DNA of 64,000 nucleotides. It comes from Neurospora tetrasperma FGSC 2508 (taxonomy: Eukaryota > Ascomycota > Sordariomycetes > Sordariales > Sordariaceae). The notes below the pieces were generated by a model. The model did no database searches. It was not told the origin of the DNA and was given only the letters and a program-made list of their open reading frames with translations. Numbering within the stretch: position 1 is the first letter of the stretch; each line of letters opens with the position of its first letter. The stretch spans positions 1,419,887 to 1,483,886 of the forward strand of contig NW_009799100.1 of NCBI RefSeq assembly GCF_000213175.1, read 5' to 3'. Both the position numbers and the translations under genes were made by a program. Positions 53,010 through 64,000 of this stretch are shown piece after piece.

Positions 53010-53890
53010 GCTGCTGCTGTTCTGTTTACGGTACCAGGTATGGTATCTGTGTCGCCCGATGTCGCTCGTTCGTGGTGCGATCTCTTCTCTGGTTCTAGCA
53101 GTGCTTGCTTTCTGATATTCGCATCGCAAAGTCTCTAAGCGCAACAAGAAGAAGAGGTAGGGAAAAAGAAACCTGAAAGTGACTCGAACAAAGAGAATAA
53201 CGGCTTGTTACGGCCTGGTCAAGGGAGCCCGATCCAGTGACAAGGCGCACTAGTTAAGACCTCCTCCCCCAGATGACAGGATCCACGAGATCTTCTAGCT
53301 GACCCACTTTAGGGGGACCGGCGTCGCTCTAAAGATGTTCGATGGCATGTACCTCTACGCCCTGGAATATATGGCAAGGTACATTACACCACCCCAAATT
53401 GCCCTGATGATGCTCCCCCCTATTTTTGCCTTGTTGTTCCCTGAATTCCGGGCCGCTCAGGGGCTCCCGTCTGTGCTGTCTGTGCGGATTTGCCAGGTCA
53501 GGAACCGCTGGAATGTTTCTGTTTCGCCTCGCTGTCACAGCGTCTCCAGCAACGTGGTTGGGCGTGAACGGTCCTCAAAGGGTCAAAAGGGGGCAAACAA
53601 GACACAAGGTATGTCAACATTGGGCTAGCCAGTCACGCAATCAAGGCCGCAGCAATGGTCACACCAGCACATGTTTTAACTGCGGGAGGGTACCCAGGCA
53701 GGTGATGTGGAAAAAGGTCCGGACACTCGCTGGATTTTGTTTGGTACAAGCGTGTCCGAACTTCCATGTTTCCACAAGACCTGCCAGGCAAATCTGTACA
53801 TAAAAGAACAAAAACAAAAACAAAACAACCATCAAAAAAAATATACTTCGCTGGGAAACCGCTTGGCGAAAACCCAGATCCCACTTGGGA
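53010..53890. other. Mpv17-type gene upstream spacer
   Basis: 5' flank and unexplained sequence. Frames at 53330-53800 overlap and lack motifs. Confidence 0.35.
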
Positions 53891-54087
53891 TTCGCTGTTG
53901 GTTAGTGATACTCGCTATGTGTTAGTCGCTGTTGGTTAGTCGCTATGGGTTAGTAATGCTCGCTATTCGCTATTGGTTAGTGATACTCGCTCGTTCGCTA
54001 TGGGTTAGTATGTTCGCTCGTTCGCTCGTTCGCTGGGGATAAGGATACTCGCTATAATGTCGCTGTAGATAAGTTTATTCGCTATGG
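53891..54087. repeat. Degenerate minisatellite of CGCT and GGTTAGT units
   Basis: About 200 bp built from irregular alternations of TTCGCT(ATG)GGTTAGT-type units of 13-20 bp. GTTAGT appears six times between 53901 and 54009, and CGCT more than a dozen times. Short pure runs of CGCTCGTT occur near 53990 and 54015. No open frame is maintained. Confidence 0.75.
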
Positions 54088-54164
54088 AAGACTACGCTAA
54101 GATGAGTACTCACCATGGGAGAGTGCCCAGGACGTGCCCGGACATCTCTCCCATAGTAGTGGCG

Positions 54165-54256
54165 AAAAGTTGCCCTCGACGAGAATCGAACGAATGACCT
54201 CGAGGTTGAACACCCATGGAAGGTGCAACCCACGTGGCCGCTCAGGCACTAAACCA
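54165..54256 (-). ncRNA. tRNA-like relic with A- and B-box sequences
   Basis: On the minus strand TGGTTTAGTGCC (54256-54245) resembles a Pol III A box and GTTCGATTC (54191-54183) matches a B box. TTTT follows at 54168-54165. An acceptor stem cannot be drawn and the T stem is mispaired, so this is not a functional tRNA. A decayed tRNA or the head of a tRNA-derived SINE are both possible. Confidence 0.35.
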
Positions 54257-54600
54257 TTTCTGGCTGTTGCTACCCACTTGACACAAACGCTAAACCTATA
54301 TAGGCAACTTCGAATGTCTTCCCCACACAGACAGCTGCCTGGGTTCGGATGAACGGTTGTGCTCAATGCTGGCCGGATGCCCGACATTTGTTTCATCTTG
54401 TCGACAAGAGTTCATTCACAAAAGGATGGGATCGCGATTGCCAATTTGCGACAACAAGGCTTTACCATAATGCTTATTTTATTAGGTATCCTCCAATGTA
54501 CCAAAATGGCCATTTCGAGGTTGGGTATCTAGTTCCTGGCTGTCTTCTCATCCCGTTCCTCCCGTTCCTTCCGTCCCATCGCTTCCAATTTCATCTCATC
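54257..54600. other. 3' flank of the UNC93-like gene
   Basis: No gene or repeat is recognised; presumed 3' UTR of the minus-strand carrier gene at its right end. Confidence 0.35.
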
Positions 54601-56328
54601 TTACTTCAGCTCATAACCCGGCGGCTGCACTCCATCCCGTTCCTTTTCATCCGTAGACCCAAGGGCAGCCACCACAGAGCCCTCGATGCTCGCCTCCTTA
54701 GCGGCAGCCGCGGCAACGGCAATGACACCCAGCGGTTCACCATCAGACATTGCCCTAGAAGTGGAACCACCATCCTCCTCCAACTTCCTCAAATTTACCG
54801 GTCTCTCCGGCACCATAAACACCACCGCCGACGTCGCCGGGATTGTGAACCCAAACATGGCAAACGCAATAATCAGGTTCACCATGGGCGCGACCTGCGC
54901 CGCGCCAATCCCAAACGCCAAGCACGAGCCCACACTCTCAAAACTTCTCACAATCCCCACTGCCAGTCCCAACGTCTCGAGATCATCGAAAAAGGCACCG
55001 ATAAGCCAGTACACAAACATGTAGTGACTTTCGTTGAGGAACCTGAGAATGACCATGGACGCGAACCCGCGGCCGAAGCCGGGGTTGGCCCAGTCGAGCG
55101 TGATCGGGGTCCCTGCCGCTTTCAGGTCGCCGTACAACTTCTCGTTGGCAGTTTGCCAGCCAAAGGTTCCCAGCATGAGAATAACAAAAAAGGCCCAGGT
55201 GAGTCGGGCGACGGTCGGGCGCGAGAGGGATTGTCGGTCGTAGAACCAGCCCCAGAAGATGTTGGCGGCCGTGGCGACGATGCCGGAGACGAGGGAGCCG
55301 AGGGTGCGAGAGCGGACTGAGAAGCTGTTGGTGTGCGGGGTGTTAGTTTCCGTTTTGTCCAACTCTAGGTAAGATCGTGAGGAGGTGATAGGGGGAAGGG
55401 AAAAAGATGACATACTACTTGGTCATATAAATCCCCAGATAAGTGCTATTCCACTGAAACCCAATCAGGATCGGCACTAGCAGGTACATCTGCGTGCGCT
55501 TAAACAGACTCCAAATCTTCTCGAACTCGCCCTTGACCGTCTTATTCAACGTCGGATCTCGGAGTCTCGTCCCATCAGCCTTGATCACCTTGTGCGGCGA
55601 AGACACCAGCAACGCAAACGGCAACCCAAGACACTGCAGCGCAATCAGCACCAGGTACGTGGTATACCCGACTTTGCCCCTTCCTTCCTTCTTCACGTTG
55701 AGCGAAAGCTGGATCGAAGCGCCAATCAGCTGGCCTAGCTCGCGCAGACCCAGCCAGATGCCCGTGAACTTGCCGCGGTCCTTGATGTCGGCGTAGCCGA
55801 GCGCGATGGCGCCCTCGGAGGCCCATAAGGCGGAGGCGGCGATACCGCAGAGGGCGCCGCCGAAGAGGACGAACCATTCGGTTCCGTACCGGTTGTTGAC
55901 GTAGAGCGCGGCGGAGTAAGGGGCGTAGCCGAGGGTGCCGATGATGAGAACCCATTTGATACCGATCTTGTTGGAGAGAATGGAGAAGAGGGAGCAGCCG
56001 AAGACCATGATGCTGGTTGGGTTGTGAGTCTTGGGGAACATTGTGCTTAAGGGGGAAAGAGGGAGAGGGAGGCATACCCAAAAGTCAAAGAGTTCGATCC
56101 GTTCACCAAGTATGGCTCCTGCGCGCCGCCGGCACCCGTGCTGTTGAGGGCATTCCACACACCGGGCTGGGTGAAGGAGATGAGGCCGACCATGATGACG
56201 TTGAACAGAGGGCTGCGGTACCATCGAGTGAACCTCGATACCGGCTTGGTTATTTGCTCGTCAGCGTCTGACCCCGTCGAGACGGGGCCGAGCTCGACCT
56301 TCGTTTCCTTGTTATCTGTCGAGGACAT
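54601..56328 (-). CDS. UNC93-like MFS membrane protein (DUF895 type)
   Basis: A multi-TM protein of the fungal UNC93-like/MFS group; molecular function is poorly known. Exons 56328-56078, 56012-55419 and 55324-54601 with introns of 65 and 94 bp give 522 residues. The splices join LTFG to IMVFGC and YMTN to FSVRSRTLGSL. The N terminus is hydrophilic (about 40 residues), then TM1 (NVIMVGLISFTQPGVWNAL) with the family's G-[ML]-[FW]-N-A-like feature. Later helices include GALCGIAASALWASEGAIAL and GIWLGLRELGQLIGASIQLS, both typical. The C-terminal tail is soluble, Ala/Glu-rich and ends GYELK. The second donor (GTAGTATG) is weaker than the rest but is required for frame and family continuity. Confidence 0.87.
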
Positions 56329-57606
56329 CGTGTCTAGGTACCTTCCAGTGGTTGGTCCTATGGGCTGCAGGACTCAAGGTTTCAAACAACAACAAGATCC
56401 AAAGGGTAATTCCGGTCTTTCATCACACACCCCAAACCACCGGGACCTCGCCCGTCTTTATGTGATTATTCCCCATCCCACATCCCACATCTCACATGGG
56501 ATATCTCCGCGTCTCCATCTTCCATGGCGATAACGACGGACAAGATGACTGGGCTGAATGCGGACCCTTTTAGCTTGCCTTGCATACACATTACATAGGG
56601 ACCGCAGTGTGACTCTACATCACATAGTAAAAGCGCGAAAGTGGAGGAGGCCAGAACTTTGACAGCCCTCCCTCGACCTCGACCTCGGTTACGATTGCTG
56701 TTTTTTTTTTCTCTTTTGGCTCGTTTCCAGCACGGAGAATTCGTCAAAATAGGTGGAACTTGTCGACGATCCCCACGCGATGCGGATTGTGTGTGGGGGG
56801 CATAAAACGAGATTGATACCCTCCCCGTCCTGACCGTCCTACGCGAGTCGTGGTCGTTGGTGGTGGTGTCGTCGACTTTTGGTACACTACACTATACCAC
56901 AGTAGTGTAAAGGTAGCGAATAACCTCAAAAGGAGTTTAGCGGTTCGGCAATCTGTCTGGAGAAGCGGTACTATTAAGGTTTAGGTTTATGGACAAAAAA
57001 AAAAGACGTTGGTGGAGCAAGCCAAGCCTAAAAGATGGGCACTTGTTGCAATCTCACCATTGCTTAGCACCATCACGACATCGGCCGCTAGGGAAGCGAT
57101 GACTGTAACCTTGTCACCGTTACTAACGACAAGCACTTCGTCAACCCCCGGGGGTGAATGGCTCGCATGGCAGCGGTAAAACACGGTTCAGACATTCATT
57201 TTTGAAGACATTTCCACTATCTTGGCTTCAGCGTGCTTACAAGGATCACTTTGCGCCATCCACTCCATTGCACCGCTTAGACTTTGCCAGCTCGGACTTC
57301 AAACTGCTTTCAGAGCAATGTATCATTCAAACAATGGGTTGGGGGGTCTCCGGGCAATTGGCTTGAGATTTCTCCGAACGGGAGTTGGGGAAAAAAGTTG
57401 TATACTGGATTGGGATAGGGTCATACGGGACCACTGGGTCTGATGTTTATGAACTAGACCGATTCATCCTTCTCTTGTTTTCAAAAACCACCTTTTGTGT
57501 ATTCGCTATTCAGCTATAACCTAACCCAGAACAAACAAATGCGCTTTCAACAACCCCAAAAAAGGCGCTGGTGGCATGTACACAGTAACTGCTAACCCCC
57601 CTCTCC
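56329..57606. other. Spacer, UNC93-like gene start to Listerin 3' end
   Basis: 5' flank of the carrier gene, with a T10 run near 56701, then the 3' flank of the Listerin gene. Short frames only. Confidence 0.4.
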
Positions 57607-60600
57607 TCAATCACCACCTCCACCCCTCCTCGTCGAACTCCCCAAATAATCAATCGGGTTCCGGCACAACGGGCACGTGTTCTTGTTACTGTTCTGGAAC
57701 CACTTGTACAGGCACAACCTGTGGAACAAGTTATTGCACGTGCTGCACCTCTTGTCGGGCAGCTTCTTATCCGCCGACACAACCGCGTAGCAGATGGGGC
57801 ACTCGGTATGGCCCTTGAGTGCACCAATGATGTTTCGCCGGAAGGCGGCCAGGCCGTCCGTGATGCTGCCGTTGGCGAAAGTGATGACACCCTGCGTGGC
57901 GCGCACCCAGCTCTGCCACTTCTTCTCGTTGACGGCAACACGGTTCTCGCCGATGACTTCGACTGACTCGAGAGGGTAGCCGGCGGGGATCTTGATGGCG
58001 ATGGAGGCGAAGTCTTCGTCGATCTCGTAGCCCGCTGAGACCTCCTTGGCCGTGCGGTTGACACGCACGCGGAGCTCCTTCTCGTCTTCTTGGGGAGCTT
58101 CTTGCGAGGAGGCCCAGTCGTTAACCTCGTCGAGGGCATCCGAGATTAGAAGAGGTGCATAGTACTTGGCCATCCAGGAGTCGAGGGCAATTTTGGTCTG
58201 CTTGCTGCGCAGGTCGAGATACCATGACTTCACGAGGCCGGGAAGGAACTTGAGCGAGAGATAGAAGAGGTGGACGAGCAGCCACTGCATATCGCGCTCT
58301 TTGGTTCCTTCTTCGGACTGGCTAACGTCGTAGGATCGGATATGCTCCGCGCTGAACGTGTTCTTATCGAGGTTCAGTGCTTGGCCGGTGGAGTGCCCAA
58401 GAACGTCAAACATTAGCTCAAGCAGAGCATCAAGCGAGTTGTCAGCTTTGAGGGATTCCGTGTATTGCTTGCGCACTTGAAGTGGAGCCTGGTTGTAAGC
58501 GTCAAAAACGAGGTGCCAACCAAGGAGGTAAGAGCGAACATCCACAGGGAAGCCCGCAAGCTCCTCATCAGTGTATTTCTCCAATGCCGGAACAGTTTGA
58601 ATGATGGAGAGCAGCTCATCGGGGAGTTTGGCGACTGCTAAAAGAGTCAGCATACATGGTCATTGGTACGTAGAACAAAGTCGAGAGTACATACCCTTTT
58701 CTTCCAGAAGAGTCTCCAGGACCTCCTCTTCTTGCTGAGCGGGCAGGGCCCGGTGGAGAAGACTGAATGCGGCTGTCTGAACGTCCCGTGAACTGGAAGA
58801 CAATAACCCATAAAGGTTGGTCAACAAATCCTTCTCAGATATGAGATGCTTGAGGGGAATTTTCTGAACTGCCCTGCAGAGAGTCTCGTCGAGTATTTGA
58901 CGAGCCGTGTTGACTACATCATGTGGTAGCTCAAGCAGCCGGATGAGTGCCTTGGACCGGTCAAGTGCGGTCTCTTCCAAGGCCTCGACAAGGTCATCAT
59001 TGGGATCCTCCAAAGCCTCCATTGCTGATATGAGCCTGATGGAGGGCAAAACATAAGCCGGCCATCGCTGAGGGGTATCGTTTCTGGCCTTCTCCCACAA
59101 CAAAAGGCAGTAATCGATGGCTTCCCGCCAGTACGGCCCATACACCTGGGCGACATTGGGCAGGATGCGGTGGATGCCCTTGCATACCTCGGCGGTGAGG
59201 CCAAAGGTCATCTCGTCGGAAGTTTGCACCCACGTAGTGAACTGCTTAAGAGCAAAGACGAGTTTGCGCTGCTCAACTGGTGTCTTAGCTGGAGGGTAGA
59301 CTGAAAGGCAGATGTTCAGGAGGACCACATTGTACAGGGTCTTCGGTGATGATGGGAAGCATCCTACAATGTCAGACACAAGACGGTTGTAAAGATTTGC
59401 GACAGCTCTGGACGAAGCAAGTCCTTCGTCGAACCCGGTAAGGAAGGCGATGGCGGCAAAGACGGTCTGCGGCGTGGCCTTCATAATACCAAGCTTGTTG
59501 AACCACTCGTCGAATTTGGCGCCGGCAAGGTAGCCATGTACGCTCACCAGAGCCTGGAACAGTTCAGTGAGGGCCTTGGATGCGTACAATGCCTTGGCAC
59601 TGAAGTCCGCAGCCTGCTGAAGCAAGGACTGGATGAGCGTTTCCACCAAGCTGGTTCCGTTGAGGTCGCCTTCTTTCCAGCTCGCCGAAGCCCCGGCCAC
59701 TCGGGCAAGTAGCGACGTGCCTAGATCCAAGAAAGACTGAATCTCATCAGATCTTTCTGTTCTGATATCCTCAGCGGCAGGCAAACTCCAGAGTCCATTC
59801 TCCTTCATGACAGTCAAGTCGTCATTCGCAAGAACGGCAGTCAGGAAGATGAGCTCCAGGAGGTCCGCCGGAACGCTTTCCAGGTCTGCGTCAGTGAAAA
59901 GATTGGTGGTGTAGATGGCCATCCTCGCAGGAATTGACCGGCCCTGACGATCCCTTTTCTGGGTCGTTGGGGTGCTACCCTCGCCCTCTGTCGCCAGGAA
60001 GTAGGCACCGCCAAAACTGCTGGTGATAGACAGGGAAGGATCTGGGTTATCCCGCAAAAAGCTGTAAAGCTCAGTATTCCATGCTTTCGCCGATGGGAGA
60101 AGGTCAGTCAAAGGAACACCAGAGCTCAGGATCTCCTTGGCATGGCGGATCAAGGTGTCGATATCAAGAGAAGAGGGATCGGCCTCAGCCAAGCTAAGGC
60201 GAATGACTTCAAGCCACAACTTGTCCCCGCCATACTGTTTCTGAATAAGAGATCTTATAGCCGCAACCTTGGTCGCCTTTTCAGAGTCCGATATTTCCTC
60301 CAGGGATAAGAGCCTCGTGAAAAGATCAACCGGGGTATCTGCGAACAGGGCCGACTTGTTGCGAAGTAACAGATCGAGAGCTTTGAACTCAGGATCATAT
60401 TTTCCAGCCACACCAATATCCTGCGCAAACGAGCTAGCGAGAGACTGTAGCGTTTTGTCATCCACGACAGAATGAGAGATGCTGGCTCTGCAAAGTTGTT
60501 CCACAACGGGAGACGAAGGCTCCTCCTTGGAAAAGTCCTGCCAGGCTTCGACAATGAAGTTTTGCAGTGCCTCGCTCTTCTGCGCAACCGCCTGAGGAAG

Positions 60601-62469
60601 AGGAACAGACACCAGTTCCTTGACGATTGGCGCACCGGAAGGGAAGCCATGACTCAAAGCAGCGTCAATAAGCTTTACCCAGACCTGCTCGGAGAAGTCA
60701 GGCTGATCAAGAGTAACGGCGGCAAGGCAAGATGCCAGAAACGGGAGTGATCGAGAAACGACGATCTTCTCGAAAGCTTCTTGGTCGTCGAGTGGGAAAA
60801 CCTTCTTGATCAGATCGCTCTTGGAGCACAGGCCTGGAGCCTTGGTGAAGGCGGCTTTTAGGACAGCCGCAGCACAGAAAGGCTTGTAGTTTCGCCTGGC
60901 AAGCAGATCTTGTGCGCTTTCCAACAAATTTCTTGAGGTCGAAGCGACCACACTCGGAAGATCAGCATCGCCATCGAAGCTCTGTTGGCTGGGTGCCCCC
61001 CTCAGGAAGCCTTGTACTAGAGTGAACCAGCGATCACCTTGGGCTGCCAGCTCTAACTGAGACTTTTCATAATCGGGGGAAACTTCAGGGAGAGAGTTGG
61101 AAAGACCCGCAGCAAAGTCATCACCAAGCTTCTGCCATTCTTCCTTTGCTGATGACCGTACTTGCTCGTTTGTTGTGTATGGTACAATCTTCCATGCCTT
61201 AAACACATGTGGAGGCTGCGCATAGGCCCACGTCGATGTTTCCGTGGAAGGATGCAAGTATTCCCGAGTTAATGGGTACAGGTTTTCCTGAAGAAAATCC
61301 GGGCTTGGGGTAGAGCCCGCGGTAATACGATCGACCGTGTTAAGATAACAGGCCCAAGCAGACGCGGCATTTTGACGCCGCTCCACACGGCTCGTGATGG
61401 CAGTTCTCATGGACTTGAGGAACGCCGAGGCATTCGCAGCGTAATCTGGGGAAGATGTTGGCAAAATGGCAAGCAACTGATCCAACTCCGTCCAGTACTC
61501 ATCCGACCCTCCCTGGGAACCCTTCTGGACCAACGGCCGCAAGCGGTCCAAGGGACTCTTGCTGCCCCAAACCTTGGGAAAACGTTTTGTAACGCTGATC
61601 AATGCCCTCAAAAGGTCCACAGCTGAGCCTCTCTGTTCCTTCTTGGGGCCTTCCGCCACCAGTACCTTGCCAACATCCTTCAGTTTGGGTTCTAAGAGAC
61701 TAGGTTTGTTGTCGAGGTAACTTGCGACGAGCTGGTAAAAGGCACGACGTACGGACGCATCATCGGAAGCTGCCAAGGTCCAAAGAGTATCGGCGTCGAA
61801 GAAGCGCTTGAGTTCGTCGGGGTATTGGTCGTCCTTGACTGTGGGCAACAGGTGCTGGATCATGGCCATACTACTTCCGAGCACGCGGTAGTACTTGGCC
61901 TCCATATCCTCCTTGGATGTCGTCCTCTCGTCACTAAGAGAGTCGGCTGTTTCTCGGATGGCCTCGTTGGCATATTCGAGGAGCTTGCCCTGGAACGCGA
62001 TCCAGAACTTTGCCTTCTTTTGGTCCGAGTCGAGAATGTGAGCCGAGACGGCGAGAGCAGCGCGGGCGACTCCCTTGTCCTTGTCGAAAGTGCCAGCAAC
62101 CCATGGGCCGACCAGCTTCGGTAGGGTCTTTTCAATGCGCTTCTTGGCTGACTTGACGAGCTCGAGGAGGAGGTTGTGGGAGAGTTCTCGGACACGGCGG
62201 TTATTGTCGATGGCGACACGGGGGTAGAGTTGAGCCCAGACGTCTATGACGGAGTCGTCGACGGGCTGGTCGGACTTTTTGACGCATGCTAATATCTCTT
62301 CGAGAGCCTTGGACTTTGTTGTGCTGTCTCGCTTGAGGAGGTTTTTGAAGGGCACGATGACGTCTTGGGGGACGCTGGAGAGGTCGGGAGGCGGAGCGAC
62401 ATAGGATAGCGAAGCTGTTGACAACGAGAAGGCGCCAAAGCCGCCGGAACCAAATCCTCCTTTCTTCAT
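57607..62469 (-). CDS. rkr1: E3 ubiquitin ligase Listerin (Ltn1/Rkr1)
   Basis: Ribosome quality control: Listerin binds stalled 60S-peptidyl-tRNA complexes with Rqc2 and ubiquitinates the nascent chain. Exons 62469-58695 and 58637-57607 surround a 57-bp intron (GTATGT, TATGCTGAC branch, TTTTAG). The splice joins LEEK to AVAKLPDELL and gives 1601 residues, the expected size. The N-terminal domain opens MKKGGFGSGGFG and has the conserved VPFKNLLKRDSTTKSKALEEI. A long helical HEAT-like middle follows. The end carries the RING domain from about residue 1538, with CPICYAVV, CSTCNNLFHRLCLYKWF and CPLCRNP. Because the intron comes between the HEAT array and the RING part, unspliced reading suggests two proteins. 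The C-terminal RWD-like region before the RING is present. Confidence 0.93.
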
Positions 62470-63888
62470 GGTGGCCGTGTGTCGTTGGCTATAGATACGT
62501 CGGACTTGAGTGATTCAGAGGCCAGATTCGACTATAAAGGCGAGGAAGCAATAAAAAGAAAGCTTAAAAAAGGCACGGCGAAGAGATGCCAGAATGCGAT
62601 AGCTGGAGAAACACTAGACCTAGCTTAGAGCTGTGGATGAAAAATAATGACACCGTTCAAAGCTCAGTCGCGCTCATAATCCGAGATGTCTATTAGAGGA
62701 TCGAGTACAGAGTTGCCAGGTGTTTAGTGCAGAACGTCATGCCACCATCGCGATATACTCTTGGCTGTCACGACCGCTGTGGTTACGGCGATGAGCCTGC
62801 CGGTATGATGATGCTCGGCTTCAATGACGGCCTTCTCGGTCTACCTTTCCTGGTTCCTGCATCGGTCATAGTGGGGTAGCTGCCCGCTTGGAGCACAAAA
62901 TCGCGGTGCACGTGATGAGGGGCACGTTTTGACGTGTAATGTTAGTGCTCACCTTGGCCTCAGTATACAGAGCACTAACAGCATAAACCAACTTGGCCAG
63001 TTTTGGCATCGTCAAACATTAGGGCAGGTTCGTTGGTTTTCAGACTCTGAGACCCTAACATCTCGAACAGTGCCGCTTTGCTGTTTGGAACCCGATCCAA
63101 GCAGGCTCGGGTTGCTCACTTTGATCTTTGCCTGCCGAATGTCTCACTGCTTTGGGTCACAAATGATGGGAGAGGAAAACATGGACGCTCCGGAAAAACC
63201 AAAGCTCCTCAAATCCAAGACGAGCCGGAAGGGGATCGGCAAGTCGGATAACCTCTTTGAGTCTTCCACTTTGCACAGCCCAAAGCGGATGGACGCCCAG
63301 ATAGCAAATGACAAACAGGCGGCAGAGCCAACAGTCGATCTTGAGCATCTGTCAGAACAGCAGTTTCTTGGGATGTTGGCTTGTTGTCGAGCAACAATTA
63401 TTGTCCCTCTCCCCTAAGAAGCTCTTGTTGTATTACTCATACATATTAGTTCCACACTGTCGTTGCCGGGACAATGACTCATGTTGTTGGCTCGTGCATT
63501 ATACTGTGAAGTAAACAATGCCTTGGAAGTTGAAGCCATCGCGAACTGTCTCCGTGTCAAAGTTACCAAGCCCGAAGCCATCGTCGAATGAAGAAGTGGG
63601 TGAGATGGCCGGTTGACCAGGTGGTTGGGCGTGAGTGTTCATCATTCATCAATCACCCTCCATTTCATATGAATGTTGTCCTCCTCCAGTGCCTCCAATC
63701 TCTCTCTCACACTGGCCGATCATCACCAACTTCCTTCAAACAACTGTTGCTCCTGTCTTGGCGTCGAGCCAGTCTGGTGGCGAGAGGGCGGGTTAGCAGG
63801 GTGACCTTGTCCCTTAGCGCTCTCCCCTTAGGCCCCTTCACATCGACACCAATGCATGTTCCAATGCATGCCCTGTGGACCCTGTCAG
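62470..63888. other. Listerin upstream region to window end
   Basis: The Listerin promoter lies at the left. The rest has no recognisable gene except the weak small ORF at 63139-63417. Confidence 0.35.
63139..63417 (+). CDS. Possible small hypothetical protein, 92 residues
   Basis: A frame starting MSHCFGSQMMGEENMD and ending RATIIVPLP. The middle is Lys/Ser-rich and protein-like (KPKLLKSKTSRKGIGK). An upstream in-frame extension exists but looks random. No family is recognised. It could be a true small gene or chance. Confidence 0.2.
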   Translation: MSHCFGSQMMGEENMDAPEKPKLLKSKTSRKGIGKSDNLFESSTLHSPKRMDAQIANDKQAAEPTVDLEHLSEQQFLGMLACCRATIIVPLP

Positions 63889-64000
63889 NNNNNNNNNNNN
63901 NNNNNNNNNNNNNNNNNNNNNNNNNNNNNNNNNNNNNNNNNNNNNNNNNNNNNNNNNNNNNNNNNNNNNNNNNNNNNNNNNNNNNNNNNNNNNNNNNNNN
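63889..64000. other. Terminal N run
   Basis: Unknown bases to the window edge, either a gap or a scaffold end. Confidence 0.95.

Noticed and set aside
1-64000. CRISPR array, rRNA operon, 5S rRNA gene or intact transposon
   Set aside because: No regularly spaced identical repeats with unique spacers, no rRNA-like conserved blocks and no transposase or reverse-transcriptase motifs were found on reading the window.

Overview
This is a eukaryotic window from a filamentous ascomycete, most likely a Sordariomycete close to the Sordariales (Neurospora/Sordaria type). The supporting signs are short 54-143 bp spliceosomal introns with GTRNGY-like donors and CTAAC/CTGAC branch points, two intron-bearing nuclear tRNA genes, fungus-specific families (Zn2Cys6 regulator, Pth11-like CFEM receptor, LysM/hevein wall protein, UNC93-like carrier) and long intergenic stretches. 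The window contains one internal N gap (4734-5439), flanked by poly-G and probably an assembly artefact, and ends in a second run of Ns (63889-64000).

Layout. Positions 1-9500 are gene-poor and decayed: a worn tandem repeat (1-1400), a degraded C2H2 zinc-finger coding region (2279-3491), a degraded minus-strand coding relic of unknown family interrupted by the gap (3905-6112), a further relic (7250-7957) and a short coding fragment (6930-7165). From 9557 onward the window is ordinary euchromatin: MCR1 NADH-cytochrome b5 reductase (-), a DHA1-type MFS exporter (+), the DEAD/DEGD-box helicase Dbp7 (+), tRNA-Lys(UUU) with an intron, a Zn2Cys6 regulator (-), an alpha-glucoside/maltose-type permease (-), a GH13 maltase (+), a PEBP-like protein (-), a LysM + hevein Thr-rich wall protein (-), a cytochrome P450 (-), a Cic1/Utp30-type ribosomal L1-domain protein (-), an FHA-domain protein (-), palmitoyl-protein thioesterase (-), tRNA-Leu(AAG) with an intron, a CFEM/Pth11-like receptor (-), mitochondrial dihydroorotate dehydrogenase (-), an Mpv17/Sym1-type membrane protein (-), an UNC93-like MFS protein (-) and the ribosome quality-control E3 ligase Listerin (-).

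Most of these genes are unlinked housekeeping or surface functions. The exception is 18041-26455, where a fungal-specific transcription factor, a maltose-family sugar permease and a maltase lie side by side, the permease and maltase being transcribed divergently from one 1.67 kb spacer. This reproduces the regulator-permease-maltase composition of yeast MAL loci and of the Aspergillus oryzae maltose cluster. It is the best candidate for a co-ordinated gene system here.

I spliced gene models by hand from donor, acceptor and branch-point signals plus reading-frame continuity. Intron coordinates are therefore predictions from sequence, not transcript evidence. I found no CRISPR array, rRNA or intact transposon.
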